A DNA stretch of 64,000 nucleotides. Source: JANQMY01 sp965228775. GTDB taxonomy: Bacteria; Pseudomonadota; Alphaproteobacteria; JANQMY01. This document shows positions 1-8,372 of the stretch, piece after piece. Under the pieces are notes generated by a model, which searched no databases, was not told where the DNA came from, and saw only the letters and a program-made list of their open reading frames with translations. The position numbers and the translations under genes are program-made. The DNA lies in assembly GCA_965228775.1 (NCBI GenBank), contig OZ245840.1:5084001-5148000 (forward strand), given 5' to 3'. Numbering within the stretch: position 1 is the stretch's first letter; every line of letters starts with the position of its first letter.

Positions 1-1
1 G

Positions 2-511
2 TCACCAACCAGACACCCGCGATTTCTTCATCCGGACATTGCGATTGCCAGGGACGGCACAATTGCCCTGACGGCTCTCATCTACATTCAAATCATTTTG
101 GGGGCGTTTGTGGCCGGGCTCGATGCGGGCTTGATCTACAATACCTGGCCTTTGATGGAAGGGGCGTTCATTCCGCCGGATTTGTTTCCAATGTCGCCGT
201 GGATCGCAAACTTTTTTGAGCACCGTAAACTGGTTCAGTTCGACCACCGGATTGTGGCTTACCTTGTGGCGATTGCCGGTGCCGTCCTTTGGTATCGCAG
301 CCGTAATGCCATGCTGCCGGTGAACGCGCGCAAGGCTCAAAACATGATGTTGGCGGCCATCGGTCTTCAAATCCTGCTGGGCATTTGGACCCTATTGGCG
401 GCTGTCCCGATCTGGCTGGGACTGGCGCATCAAGCAGGCGCCGTCTTCCTTTTCGGTGCGGCCGTTTATGCCTGCCACACCTTGGCGAAACCGGTCCGCG
501 TGTCAGCATAA
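2..511 (+). CDS. ctaA: Heme A synthase COX15/CtaA, C-terminal part (5' end outside window)
   Basis: The reading frame is open from the first bases of the window and ends at TAA 509-511, so only about the last 169 residues are present. The segment GLDAGLIYNTWPLM followed by a QFDHRIVAY helix is characteristic of COX15/CtaA, the inner-membrane enzyme that oxidises the methyl group of heme O to make heme A for cytochrome oxidase. The His of FDHR fits a heme-ligating position in this family. At least three hydrophobic helices are visible (around codons 25-40, 75-95 and 115-160). An internal ATG at 98 lies inside a helix and is not the start. Family assignment is confident; upstream context cannot be seen. 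Confidence 0.9.
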   Translation, partial: SPTRHPRFLHPDIAIARDGTIALTALIYIQIILGAFVAGLDAGLIYNTWPLMEGAFIPPDLFPMSPWIANFFEHRKLVQFDHRIVAYLVAIAGAVLWYRSRNAMLPVNARKAQNMMLAAIGLQILLGIWTLLAAVPIWLGLAHQAGAVFLFGAAVYACHTLAKPVRVSA

Positions 512-598
512 GTCACCAGCATTTTTTCATTCGGTTGTTTCCCCCCTTAATCCGAGTATGATCGGTGGTCTGATCAACGTGTGCTCGGGGTGTTGGGA

Positions 599-973
599 AT
601 GCAGTATGCCATTCTGATTTACATGGTGGATGGTGTCTTCGAAAGCCTGCCGGAAGAACAGCAGGAAGCTTTTATGCAGATCCACCGGGATATTCAGGAA
701 ACCCAAGCCGCGAAAGGAGATTACGCGGTAGCGCGCCTCATGCCTGTGACCAATGCGGTTACCGTGCGGGATCAAGGCGGGCCTGACAAGGCGCCGATTG
801 TTGTCGACGGCCCATTCTCCGAGACCAAAGAACGGTTTATGGGGTTCTATGTGGTCGAGTGTGAGACGATCGAGGAAGCAATTGAGATCGGCAGACCATT
901 GGCTGCAGGGTATGGCGCCATCGAGGTTCGCCCCGTTGGGTGGGGCGGCGGTGTGCTGAGCACGGAAGAATGA
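599..973 (+). CDS. YCII/DGPF-domain protein paired with ECF42 sigma factor
   Basis: A 124-residue protein starting MQYAILIY with the signature VVDGPFSETKE, which defines the DGPF subgroup of the YCII family. I chose ATG 599 because family members start directly with the first beta strand (M-x-Y-x-x-x-I-Y); an in-frame GTG 18 bases upstream is an alternative. The TGA stop overlaps the ATG of the following sigma factor (ATGA at 970-973), so translation is probably coupled. DGPF genes are conserved neighbours of ECF42 sigma factors; their biochemical role is not established, and the YCII fold suggests a small-molecule binding or dimeric enzyme-like role. Confidence 0.88.
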   Translation: MQYAILIYMVDGVFESLPEEQQEAFMQIHRDIQETQAAKGDYAVARLMPVTNAVTVRDQGGPDKAPIVVDGPFSETKERFMGFYVVECETIEEAIEIGRPLAAGYGAIEVRPVGWGGGVLSTEE

Positions 974-2223
974 CACAGCATGCCTGGATTGAAGCACGCT
1001 TTGCGGAAATCCGGCCAAAGGCCATCGCTGCTTTAAACCGTCAGTTTCGCGACTTGGATTTCGCTGAGGAATGTTTCGCAGCTGCCTGCTTTAAGGCCGT
1101 TCAGACGTGGCCCCGCACCGGTCTTCCCGACGATCCGTTTGCCTGGCTGCTGGTGGCGGGGCGCAATGCCGGGCGCGATGCGCTGCGAAAAAGGTCTGTG
1201 GCTGCATCCGTAAGCGACGCGGAGGAGGCATCGGAAGAACCGGAAGCAGGGTATATCGAACATCTGGATCAGCGGGGGCTGCGCGATGACGTATTGCGTC
1301 TTCTGTTCGTCTGTTGTCACCCGGCTTTGTCGCCGCAAGACCAATCGGCATTGGCATTGCGCATCGTTGCGGGGCTGTCGGTCGACGAAATCGCCCGCGC
1401 CTTCCTGGTAAAGCCAAAAACCATGGAACAGCGGATTACCCGGGCTAAACGCACAATTGGGCGCGCGAACGTGCCGTTCGAAACGCCCGGTCTTGCGGAA
1501 CGTCACGAGCGTCTCAGGGCCGTCATGCTGATGATCTATCTTCTTTTCAATGAGGGATGGTCGGCGAGCTCTGGGGATGTGCACATAAAGCAGCCCATTT
1601 GCGAAGAAGCGGTTCGGTTGGTCAGGCTTTTGCTCACCCTGTTTCCATCGATCAGTGAACTGATGGGTCTTTTGTCATTGTTCCTTCTTCAACTTTCCAA
1701 GTCGAGGGCGCGCATTGACGAAAAGGGCGATCTTGTTGCCTTGGATGACCAAGACCGTACACTGTGGAATCGGGAAATGATTGCGGAAGCCCAGGCACTT
1801 CTGGAGAAGGCATTCTTGCACCGGTCGCCGGGCGCATACCAAATTCAAGCATCGATCGCGGCCGTTCACGCGCGTGCTGAGAATGCAGATGACACGGATT
1901 GGCGTGAAATCGAACGTCTGTACGATCTGCTCTACCGCTTCGAGCCCACGCCGGTTGTGAAACTCAATCAGGCGGCGGCGGTTTCCAAAGTTGATGGGCC
2001 TCAAGCCGCGCTTGATTTGCTAGCACCGCTTGCTAATCAATTGGCGGATTACCGCTGGTTTCATGCGACGCGGGGCGGCCTGCTGGAAGAAATTGGCCAA
2101 TTTGATGAGGCGAGGCGAGCCTATCAAAGGGCGCTTTCCTTAGGGCCAACATCGGCGGAACGGCGCTTTCTCGATGGAAAAATCGCCCTTTGCGAAAAAA
2201 AATCCAAATCCATGTCGGATTGA
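970..2223 (+). CDS. ECF42-type RNA polymerase sigma factor with C-terminal TPR-like extension
   Basis: 417 residues, about twice a normal ECF sigma factor. Residues about 1-75 look like sigma region 2 (FRDLDFAEECFAAACFKAVQ, DPFAWLLVAGRNAGRDALRK), and residues about 95-165 like region 4 (LSPQDQSALALRIVAGLS, KPKTMEQRITRAK). The remaining ~240 residues form a helical extension ending in TPR-like pairs (LNQAAAVSKVDGPQAALDLL; DEARRAYQRALSLGPTSAER). This architecture plus an adjacent DGPF protein is the hallmark of group ECF42, in which the C-terminal extension is needed for activity and no classical anti-sigma factor is present. ATG 970 overlaps the stop of the DGPF gene; an in-frame upstream start at 940 would lie inside that gene and is less likely. 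Confidence 0.9.
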   Translation: MTQHAWIEARFAEIRPKAIAALNRQFRDLDFAEECFAAACFKAVQTWPRTGLPDDPFAWLLVAGRNAGRDALRKRSVAASVSDAEEASEEPEAGYIEHLDQRGLRDDVLRLLFVCCHPALSPQDQSALALRIVAGLSVDEIARAFLVKPKTMEQRITRAKRTIGRANVPFETPGLAERHERLRAVMLMIYLLFNEGWSASSGDVHIKQPICEEAVRLVRLLLTLFPSISELMGLLSLFLLQLSKSRARIDEKGDLVALDDQDRTLWNREMIAEAQALLEKAFLHRSPGAYQIQASIAAVHARAENADDTDWREIERLYDLLYRFEPTPVVKLNQAAAVSKVDGPQAALDLLAPLANQLADYRWFHATRGGLLEEIGQFDEARRAYQRALSLGPTSAERRFLDGKIALCEKKSKSMSD

Positions 2224-2286
2224 CAGCGTCCCATCCGTCCTTGGGGGGTCTGCACGGTGCGGACAGTGCGAAGGATGGAGAATGAG

Positions 2287-2673
2287 ATGAGCGGAAACAC
2301 TATGACGACCCCCGGAGTTGCGGGGTGGATCGAATATTCCGGGCCCGACACAGCGGCCGCCAAGAAATTCTATGGCGAGATTGTTGGCTGGAATATTGCC
2401 GACATGCCCATGCAGGACGGATCGAACTATCCTGGCATCATGGTCGGCGAGGGCCCGATCGGAGGTTTCTCTCCTGCGCCGAGCGATGAAGGCAAGTGGA
2501 CAATCTTTATTACCGTCGACGATGTGGATGGCCGCACGGCCAAGGTAAAGAAAGCCGGCGGCAAGGTGCTGAGCGAGCCGGTGGATATGCCGGGCGTTGG
2601 CCGCATGAGCACCATCGAAGATCCTCAGGGCGGTCGCATCGCGCTGATCACATACGAAAGCATGCAGGGTTAG
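2287..2673 (+). CDS. VOC (glyoxalase/bleomycin resistance) family protein
   Basis: 128 residues with the typical opening GWIEYSGPDTAAAKKFYGEI and the closing IEDPQGGRIALI of a vicinal-oxygen-chelate domain (two beta-alpha-beta-beta-beta units). Such proteins are glyoxalase-like isomerases, dioxygenases or drug-binding proteins; the substrate is unknown here. ATG 2287 has GGAG six bases upstream; GTG 2257 is possible but lacks a comparable site. It follows the ECF42 gene by 63 bases on the same strand. VOC/DGPF-type genes often sit near ECF42 sigma factors, so it may be a regulon member (inference). Confidence 0.85.
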   Translation: MSGNTMTTPGVAGWIEYSGPDTAAAKKFYGEIVGWNIADMPMQDGSNYPGIMVGEGPIGGFSPAPSDEGKWTIFITVDDVDGRTAKVKKAGGKVLSEPVDMPGVGRMSTIEDPQGGRIALITYESMQG

Positions 2674-2759
2674 CGCAACACCGCTGGCGGGGTGTGGCCC
2701 GAACCCTGCGCCCCGCCGCTTTATCCGTATAGAAGCTTAATCAGCCACCGGAGGAAAAG

Positions 2760-3149
2760 ATGGACCTTTCTATCACGATCGTATTCGTCGCGATTTTGAC
2801 GTTGATGCAGGTGCCGATGGGGGCCGTGGTCGGCATCCGCCGGGCACAAACAGGGACGCCATTTCTACATGGTGACGATGAGATATTGCTCAAACGTATG
2901 CGCGCTCATGGCAATTTCACGGAACATGTGCCGATCACTTTGCTTGCCATGGCCGCTGCCGAGCTCAGTGCTGCGCCGGCAATGCTTCTGTGGGCAGGAG
3001 GGGGCGCATTGCTTGTTGGCCGGATTGCCAGTTTCGTTGGCTTAACCAGTGGTGATGGAAATGGGGTGTGGCGCGGCGTCGGTGCTGGGCTGACCACTCT
3101 TGTCATGCTTTTGTTTGCGGGATTTAGTATTTACGTGGCGCTTATCTAA
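2760..3149 (+). CDS. MAPEG family membrane protein
   Basis: 129 residues, almost entirely hydrophobic with four predicted transmembrane helices. The segment KRMRAHGNFTEHVPITLLAM is the conserved MAPEG motif (R-x-H-G-N-x-x-E-x-x-P) of membrane-associated proteins in eicosanoid and glutathione metabolism. Bacterial members are small inner-membrane proteins, some with glutathione transferase activity; the physiological role here is unknown. A clear GGAGG lies just before ATG 2760. Confidence 0.9.
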   Translation: MDLSITIVFVAILTLMQVPMGAVVGIRRAQTGTPFLHGDDEILLKRMRAHGNFTEHVPITLLAMAAAELSAAPAMLLWAGGGALLVGRIASFVGLTSGDGNGVWRGVGAGLTTLVMLLFAGFSIYVALI

Positions 3150-3214
3150 CCGCCTGGCAAGTGACTTGATGTGATGGACGGTTAGCTGAGCTTGATTTCA
3201 GCGGATTTCCTCTT

Positions 3215-3313
3215 CCTTCGAGACGTTCGCTCCACTCGCCCTCAGGATGAGGAAATCCTGCACCTTATCTGTACCTCACCCTGAGGAGCCGCCGTTAGGC
3301 GGTGTCTCGAAGG
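3215..3313. repeat. REP-like palindromic intergenic element
   Basis: The 213-base gap between the MAPEG and DUF2461 genes holds an inverted repeat. Outer arms are CCTTCGAGAC (3215-3224) and GTCTCGAAGG (3304-3313), a perfect 10-base match. Inner arms CCTCAGGATGAGG (3240-3252) and CCTCACCCTGAGG (3274-3286) pair with one mismatch. Repeats of the form 'CTTCGAGAC...CTCAGG.TGAGG' are common between genes in alphaproteobacteria. No T-run follows, so it is not a standard terminator. Confidence 0.75.
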
Positions 3314-3362
3314 GTGAGCGTGTCATACACAAGCGTTTTAGCCGTATAGGGAGGACAATTTC

Positions 3363-4013
3363 GTGTTCGATGGATTTTCAAACGAAGCCGTTGGCTTTCT
3401 GAAAGACTTGAAGGGCAACAACAATCGGGATTGGTTTGCCGAAAATAAGAAAGTGTACGAGCAGGAGATCAAGGCCCCGGCAAAGATGTTCTGTGAGGAT
3501 ATGGCCGCCGCCTTGGAGAAGCTGACCGGAACCCCCCATGGCTCCAAGGTGTTTCGCATCAATCGGGATATTCGCTTCTCGAAAGATAAGACGCCTTACA
3601 ACGCCCATTTGCACATCTCCTTTATTCCTCAGGCTGCCGACACCCACCCCCCGCATTGGTTCTTCGGTCTTGACCCCACATCGCTCACAATAGGTGTGGG
3701 TAATTTTGTGTTTGAGAAACAGCAATTGGTCGATTACCGGGAAAGGGTTGCGGGCGAAGATGGTGCGCCGCTTGCTAAAACACTGGCGAAACTTGAAAAA
3801 GGTGGGGCACGGCTTGGCAAGATTGACCTGAAACGCGTGCCATCTCCGTATGAGCAGGGTCATCCGCAAGCAGAACTATTGAAGCGCAAGGGGCTCTCCG
3901 TTTGGATTGATTTCAAAGGCACGGACGTGGCCACAGATAAGAACGTCATCAAGACGTGTACGGCCAACTTCAAGAAACTCAAGCCAGTTTTTGATTGGCT
4001 CACGGACGCCTAA
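3363..4013 (+). CDS. DUF2461 (TIGR02453) family protein
   Basis: 216 residues beginning FDGFSNEAVGFLKDLKGNNN with NRDWFAENKK following, the recognisable N-terminus of DUF2461. The conserved block FRINRDIRFSKDKTPYNAHL is also present. Length matches the family. Function is unknown; the protein has no signal peptide or membrane segment and should be cytoplasmic. The start is GTG 3363, preceded by AGGGAGG about seven bases upstream. Confidence 0.88.
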   Translation: MFDGFSNEAVGFLKDLKGNNNRDWFAENKKVYEQEIKAPAKMFCEDMAAALEKLTGTPHGSKVFRINRDIRFSKDKTPYNAHLHISFIPQAADTHPPHWFFGLDPTSLTIGVGNFVFEKQQLVDYRERVAGEDGAPLAKTLAKLEKGGARLGKIDLKRVPSPYEQGHPQAELLKRKGLSVWIDFKGTDVATDKNVIKTCTANFKKLKPVFDWLTDA

Positions 4014-4149
4014 GCTTCCGGCTTCAACATGACACAGAATTTGCAGTGCTGTGCTACATCCTGGTGGCCTTCTAGGGCCGTTTCGCCGCATTGAATGATA
4101 TTTGCCTTGCCCCCAACTAGCGGTAGTATGGCCGCATAAGGGGGTCCGC

Positions 4150-5076
4150 ATGACCGGGTTAGGTAAACCAAGATGGGTTTATTTGCTTTTTGTCATTGGG
4201 GCGGCGGCTATTGCCATACGCCTTGTTCTTGATTCCGATTTTTCGCAATCAACGCTTCTATACATTGTTGTCCCGTTTCTCGTTTCGGTCGCGCTGATCC
4301 AATTGGTGCCTAGGCCGGAAAGCGAACGCATTCTGGTCCGTTACTTTGTGCACATAAGAGACGCGACGATCGTTATGCTTGCCACATCAGCGATCCTTTT
4401 TGAGGGGTTCATCTGTGTGGTGATGTTCATGCCGATCTACTATTTCTTCGCGTCGATTTACTTTCTTTCCGAAGCACTGCGTGAAAGAGCGGAAAACAGA
4501 ACGCGAATGTACGGGTTTGTCGTGCCCGCTCTTGTTGCCGTTGCCGCGCTCGAAGGACTCATCCCGGCAACGACTTTCGAGCGCGACAATGCGGTTACCA
4601 GATCATTCGTAACTGAGAAGAGCATTTCACAGCTGAAAGCAAACATGGCCGCGCCGATCCACTTACCGCAAGACCGGCATTGGTTCTTGTCGGTGTTCCC
4701 GCTGCCCGTATCGGTGGAAGCGGGCTCCTTGGCGGCTGGTGATGTTCACAAGCTGCGGTTCGTTTACAAGCGCTGGTTCGTCACAAACACTCATGAAGGC
4801 GATTTCCATTTGCGGATCGATGAGGTGGCAGCGGACGGTGTGCGCACATCGGTGGTTCACAATTCGAGCTATCTTTCGAAATACTTGAAGATCGAAGGAA
4901 CGCGCGTGCATTTCGATGAGCTTGAGGATGGCACGACAAAGGTCGACCTTACGGTTCTCTATGAACGGACACTCGACCCGGTCTGGTATTTCGGGCCGCT
5001 GCAGAAATTCGCCGTCGGTCAGAGCGCCGACTATCTCATTCAATCCGTCATCGTGAGGGATCACGCGGATGGGTGA
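4150..5076 (+). CDS. Membrane protein with a C-terminal SRPBCC/START-like domain (putative)
   Basis: 308 residues. About residues 10-140 contain four to five hydrophobic helices (for example WVYLLFVIGAAAIAIRLVL and LIFEG-like segments); residues about 150-308 are soluble. The last third, with DGTTKVDLTVLYERTLDP then VWYFGPLQKFAVGQSADYLI, resembles the beta-sheet and long C-terminal helix of SRPBCC (polyketide cyclase/START-like) lipid-binding domains. ATG 4150 is preceded by AAGGGGG; an upstream in-frame ATG at 4102 has no such site. The 3' end overlaps the desaturase gene by eight bases, so the two are probably co-translated and may act together in membrane lipid metabolism (inference). Confidence 0.6.
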   Translation: MTGLGKPRWVYLLFVIGAAAIAIRLVLDSDFSQSTLLYIVVPFLVSVALIQLVPRPESERILVRYFVHIRDATIVMLATSAILFEGFICVVMFMPIYYFFASIYFLSEALRERAENRTRMYGFVVPALVAVAALEGLIPATTFERDNAVTRSFVTEKSISQLKANMAAPIHLPQDRHWFLSVFPLPVSVEAGSLAAGDVHKLRFVYKRWFVTNTHEGDFHLRIDEVAADGVRTSVVHNSSYLSKYLKIEGTRVHFDELEDGTTKVDLTVLYERTLDPVWYFGPLQKFAVGQSADYLIQSVIVRDHADG

Positions 5077-6037
5077 TCCTTCCAAATACGATAACCCCCG
5101 CGTGGCAGCCGATTCCAGAACAGATGCGTCTGCCGGAACTGTCCGGTGGAGCCCGTCCAAATCGCTTTGGTTTATGGCCATGGCTGGCGGCTGGATCGTC
5201 GGCGGCAGCTTGTATTTTTCCTGGGGGGCGGTTCTCTGCTGGCTGGTGACCTGCGCCGTTACCTTATGTTTTGGCCATTCCCTCGGCATGCATCGAAAAT
5301 TCATTCATGACAGTTTCGATTGCCCGGCATGGATGGAAAAGACAGGTGTTTGGTTAGGCACGCTCGTCGGCCTCGGCGGTCCCTTCACGATGATGTATAC
5401 GCATGATGTGCGGGATTGGGCCCAACGGCAACCGGCATGCCACCCATTCTTATGCCACCAGAGTGGTTTCCTGAAAGACGGTTGGTGGCAGATCCATTGC
5501 AAGCTGCATTTCGACCACCCTCCGAATTTTGTGTTCCCCAAGAAAGTGTCCAACAGTGCGTTTTATCGGTTCATTGAGGGCACTTCCATGTTGCAGCAAG
5601 TTCCGGTGGGTATCCTTCTTTATGTGCTGGGCGGCTGGGGATTCGTGTTTTGGGGCGTCTGCGGCCGGGTCATGATCTCCATTCTGGGGCACTGGTTCAT
5701 CGGATACTTTGCGCACAATACGGGTCACAGAGATTGGCATGTGCAGGGCGCGGCCGTGCAGGGGTACAATGTGAAATTCTGTGGCCTGATTACCTTTGGC
5801 GAATGCTGGCACAACAACCATCATGCGTTTCCCGGATCGGCGAAACTTGGCCTTTATCGGCGTCAGACGGATCCGGGATGGACGATGCTGAAGTTGCTGG
5901 AACGCATCGGGTTGGTCTGGAATATTCGCGAGCCTCGGCATCTTGGCGCTCGTCCGGAATTGGTTCAAATTGAGCGTGGGGTGTCTCACGTGACCGAAAC
6001 TGTTGCGCCGGCTTTTTCTAAGACACATTCATCATGA
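5069..6037 (+). CDS. Acyl-lipid/acyl-CoA fatty acid desaturase
   Basis: 322 residues with the histidine boxes of the membrane diiron desaturases: HSLGMH near residue 70, HDVRDWAQRQPACH near residue 112, HNTGHRDWH near 217 and WHNNHH near 250. Four transmembrane segments can be seen in two hairpins. The enzyme introduces a double bond in acyl chains using O2 and an electron donor; the exact position cannot be inferred. The ATG at 5069 lies eight bases inside the preceding membrane-protein gene. The C-terminus overlaps the tail of a minus-strand alcohol dehydrogenase remnant, so the two genes converge. Confidence 0.88.
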   Translation: MGDPSKYDNPRVAADSRTDASAGTVRWSPSKSLWFMAMAGGWIVGGSLYFSWGAVLCWLVTCAVTLCFGHSLGMHRKFIHDSFDCPAWMEKTGVWLGTLVGLGGPFTMMYTHDVRDWAQRQPACHPFLCHQSGFLKDGWWQIHCKLHFDHPPNFVFPKKVSNSAFYRFIEGTSMLQQVPVGILLYVLGGWGFVFWGVCGRVMISILGHWFIGYFAHNTGHRDWHVQGAAVQGYNVKFCGLITFGECWHNNHHAFPGSAKLGLYRRQTDPGWTMLKLLERIGLVWNIREPRHLGARPELVQIERGVSHVTETVAPAFSKTHSS

Positions 6038-6162
6038 TCTTGACCACATTGTCTTCGCGGGCATTGAACAAGCGATAGGCTTGCGCGCCTTCGGACAGCT
6101 CCATTCTCTGCCAAAACAAGCCTTCCGCCTGATTACGGCCGGTTTGAAAACGGGTCATGGCC
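6018..6162 (-). pseudogene. 3' remnant of a zinc-dependent alcohol dehydrogenase
   Basis: On the minus strand the last ~45 codons read ELSEGAQAYRLFNAREDNVV followed by KIMMNVS, which matches the extreme C-terminus of medium-chain zinc alcohol dehydrogenases (usual form: L-x-E-A-x-x-A-Y-x-x-F-x-x-x-x-D-x-x-x-K-x-x). Upstream the homology stops at about 6162, exactly where a palindromic MITE-like element begins, and no catalytic or Rossmann domain follows. I infer a gene truncated by the element or by an associated deletion. The similarity is short, so confidence is moderate. Confidence 0.5.
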
Positions 6163-6335
6163 CTCCCGGGCAGAAGGGGAATTGCATATGGAGGATTACT
6201 CCTCTTGCGCTCGTCCCGGTCGCGTTTTCGCGAACCGGGATCTCCTAGTAAATGGCGCGAGATTCCTGCGTTCGCAGGAATGAGCGGTAGAAAAATGAGG
6301 GTGCACGTCGCCATATGCGATCCCCCTGCCGGGAG
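6163..6335. mobile_element. MITE-like element with imperfect terminal inverted repeats
   Basis: The left end (6163-6191: CTCCCGGGCAGAAGGGGAAT then TGCATATGG) is the imperfect inverted copy of the right end (6311-6335: CCATATGCGATCCCCCTGCC then GGGAG). Inside are two more hairpins: CCCGGTCGCG/CGCGAACCGGG (about 6214-6239) and the perfect palindrome ATTCCTGCG-TT-CGCAGGAAT (6262-6281). No open reading frame for a transposase is present, so it is non-autonomous. It sits at the broken end of the alcohol dehydrogenase remnant. Confidence 0.65.
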
Positions 6336-6531
6336 ATGGGGGGCATTGACTAGACACTTCCCGAAGGCGAGTGGGGTGTGCGTATTGGTTGTGTGATGTT
6401 ATTAACAATACCTAAGGAAGATATGCCGCTAGGCTCTTTCCCAAAGATCGGGGCTAATGAGAATAAGCGGGTGCAAGGCCGAAATGCCTGACAGGTGAGG
6501 TGCCGCCGATCTGAAAACAGGGGAGGCCGGT
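6336..6531. other. Intergenic region upstream of the exported three-gene operon
   Basis: No gene is seen here. It should hold the promoter for the Hint-lipoprotein operon. A GGGGAGG just before ATG 6532 is a strong ribosome binding site. I could not pick out a convincing -35/-10 pair. Confidence 0.5.
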
Positions 6532-8364
6532 ATGGCACGCGGCAAGAGTCATCGAATTTCCAGGGGAATTTCAGTCTTGTATGGAGCGCTGGTGGTGTTT
6601 GCTCTGATGGCGTGCTCGCCGGAGGACGACGCGGTGGCAGAAGCTCCCAATGACGCGGTCGTGACGGAGAAATCAGTAGACGAAGTAAAGACGGCTAGTG
6701 AAATTGAGTACCACTGGCCGGAACAAGCGGAGGACGTGGCACATATTCTGTCCAAGGGCCGCATGCTGGAACCCGTGCCGCTGGATCTCAGCGATGAACG
6801 CGAATACCGCTATTACATCCAACAGCTAAAGCTCGCCGGGATAACGCCGGAATTTGCCCCGCAATTCCACAAAGAAATCGAGGCGGAGCGGGAACGCTAC
6901 AAAGATCCGGAATACCGTGAAAAGGCCATGGCGGAAGAGCTGGCCGCCATGAAAGCGGATTTGGCAAACGAGCAATATCTTGTCTCCGACGTGAATGTGT
7001 TGACCGGTGTCGGCAATGCAGCCCCGTCGAGCAATGAGGTTGTGTCCAGCGGATTTTCGTCCGTTCAGGGAGGGACACTTGGAACGCATGTAACAGTCTC
7101 TCTGTACGACGCGAGCAAAAGGCTTATTCGTCAGGCGGTGAACAGTTCACCTTCGGGGCAAGGGCAGTTTACCGAAGTTGCGACCAATGGGGTTTCGGAC
7201 AGTCCTTCCTTTAGCTCAAGTTTTTTGTACACATATGTCACGCGCGAAGGGCAGTTACGCAAAGGCACGGTGAGCGCGGCGACGGATGACATTACGATTG
7301 ATATCGTCAATACCCAGCCCGCCTATACACGTCCGGGCGTCTCTACTGGTGACATTGTGGCGTGCATGTGGCGCAACGCGAACAACAAAGCTGACTGTGA
7401 CTATTGGCAACCGCAGGGGCACGAGATCATTCTACCGGTGATCGGATCGATGGACTTTAACCGGCGTATTATCATGGCGGGGTCGGTGCCGTCGAACGGC
7501 AATGTATTTTTTATGCTGACGCATAAAACACAGGGCGGCGGCTGCATCTTCCCCGGATTAGCATCGGACCAGTTTTTTCAGCGTGCGGGCTATCCGACAA
7601 ATTCCAAAATCACATGGTCGCTAAACCCCCAAGATTTTGGGCAGGCCAATGCCTGTATGCCCAGCGGGACAACGGCGATATTTCTTTTGTCCATTCAGGT
7701 GAACGTTGACGATGGGGGAACGGTCAGGCCTTTGGTTGGCGCGATTTCCAGTTCCGGTGCGTCGGCGGCGAATGACAATGTAGAAAACATTCCGCCAATC
7801 GAAATCCTCTGGGGCTGCCTGGTGAAAGGCTCCATGATCGAAACGGTTGATGGGATGAAGCCCGTCGAAGAGGTTGTTGCCCAGCAGGACCGGGTGGTGA
7901 TCAACCGCAATGGCGATACCAGCCTTGTCACCGGCACAGTCGTGGGCGAGGAGGAGCATGTCATCAAGCTGACGACGGATGGCGGCAAGACAATCTCACT
8001 CACGCAACATCACCCCGTTATCGTGGCGGGCCTTCAGGTAAAGCTTGCTCGTGAAATCGGCATTGGCGATGAAGTGATGACTCGGGACGGTTTGGAGACC
8101 GTGACCATGCTAAGCCGCGAACTCTACGATGATCAGGTCTACAATCTGGTTGTCGAACCGGCCGACGATGAAGCGCGTGAGCGTGGCAGCACGCTGTTCG
8201 CGGATGGTTTCATGGTGGGCGACAATGAGATGCAGCGCATCTTCGAAACCAATTACCGCGCCCGGTCTCAAACCATTCATGCATCGGCCCCGCCAAGCTG
8301 GCGCGTGGACAATGAGAATATCATTCAACGCCAAAAGGAACGCGCTGCGGCAGCGGCTCAATAG
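6532..8364 (+). CDS. Lipoprotein with C-terminal Hint (intein/hedgehog-like) domain
   Basis: 610 residues. The N-terminus has a signal peptide ending in a lipobox (FALMAC, Cys about 28). Residues about 60-150 are charged and helical (HKEIEAERERYKDPEYREKA); residues about 160-420 are beta-rich with paired cysteines. From Cys429 a Hint fold is visible: block A GCLVKGSMIETVDGMKPVEE, block B LTQHHP (Thr491, His493-His494) and the closing strands YNLVVE and STLFADGFMVGD. Hint domains self-cleave the peptide bond before the Cys or Ser. The terminal His-Asn of true inteins is absent and about 45 residues follow, so cleavage or thioester transfer rather than splicing would be expected (inference). 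It is first in an operon with spacers of only eight and nine bases. Confidence 0.78.
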   Translation: MARGKSHRISRGISVLYGALVVFALMACSPEDDAVAEAPNDAVVTEKSVDEVKTASEIEYHWPEQAEDVAHILSKGRMLEPVPLDLSDEREYRYYIQQLKLAGITPEFAPQFHKEIEAERERYKDPEYREKAMAEELAAMKADLANEQYLVSDVNVLTGVGNAAPSSNEVVSSGFSSVQGGTLGTHVTVSLYDASKRLIRQAVNSSPSGQGQFTEVATNGVSDSPSFSSSFLYTYVTREGQLRKGTVSAATDDITIDIVNTQPAYTRPGVSTGDIVACMWRNANNKADCDYWQPQGHEIILPVIGSMDFNRRIIMAGSVPSNGNVFFMLTHKTQGGGCIFPGLASDQFFQRAGYPTNSKITWSLNPQDFGQANACMPSGTTAIFLLSIQVNVDDGGTVRPLVGAISSSGASAANDNVENIPPIEILWGCLVKGSMIETVDGMKPVEEVVAQQDRVVINRNGDTSLVTGTVVGEEEHVIKLTTDGGKTISLTQHHPVIVAGLQVKLAREIGIGDEVMTRDGLETVTMLSRELYDDQVYNLVVEPADDEARERGSTLFADGFMVGDNEMQRIFETNYRARSQTIHASAPPSWRVDNENIIQRQKERAAAAAQ

Positions 8365-8372
8365 GTGACGCT

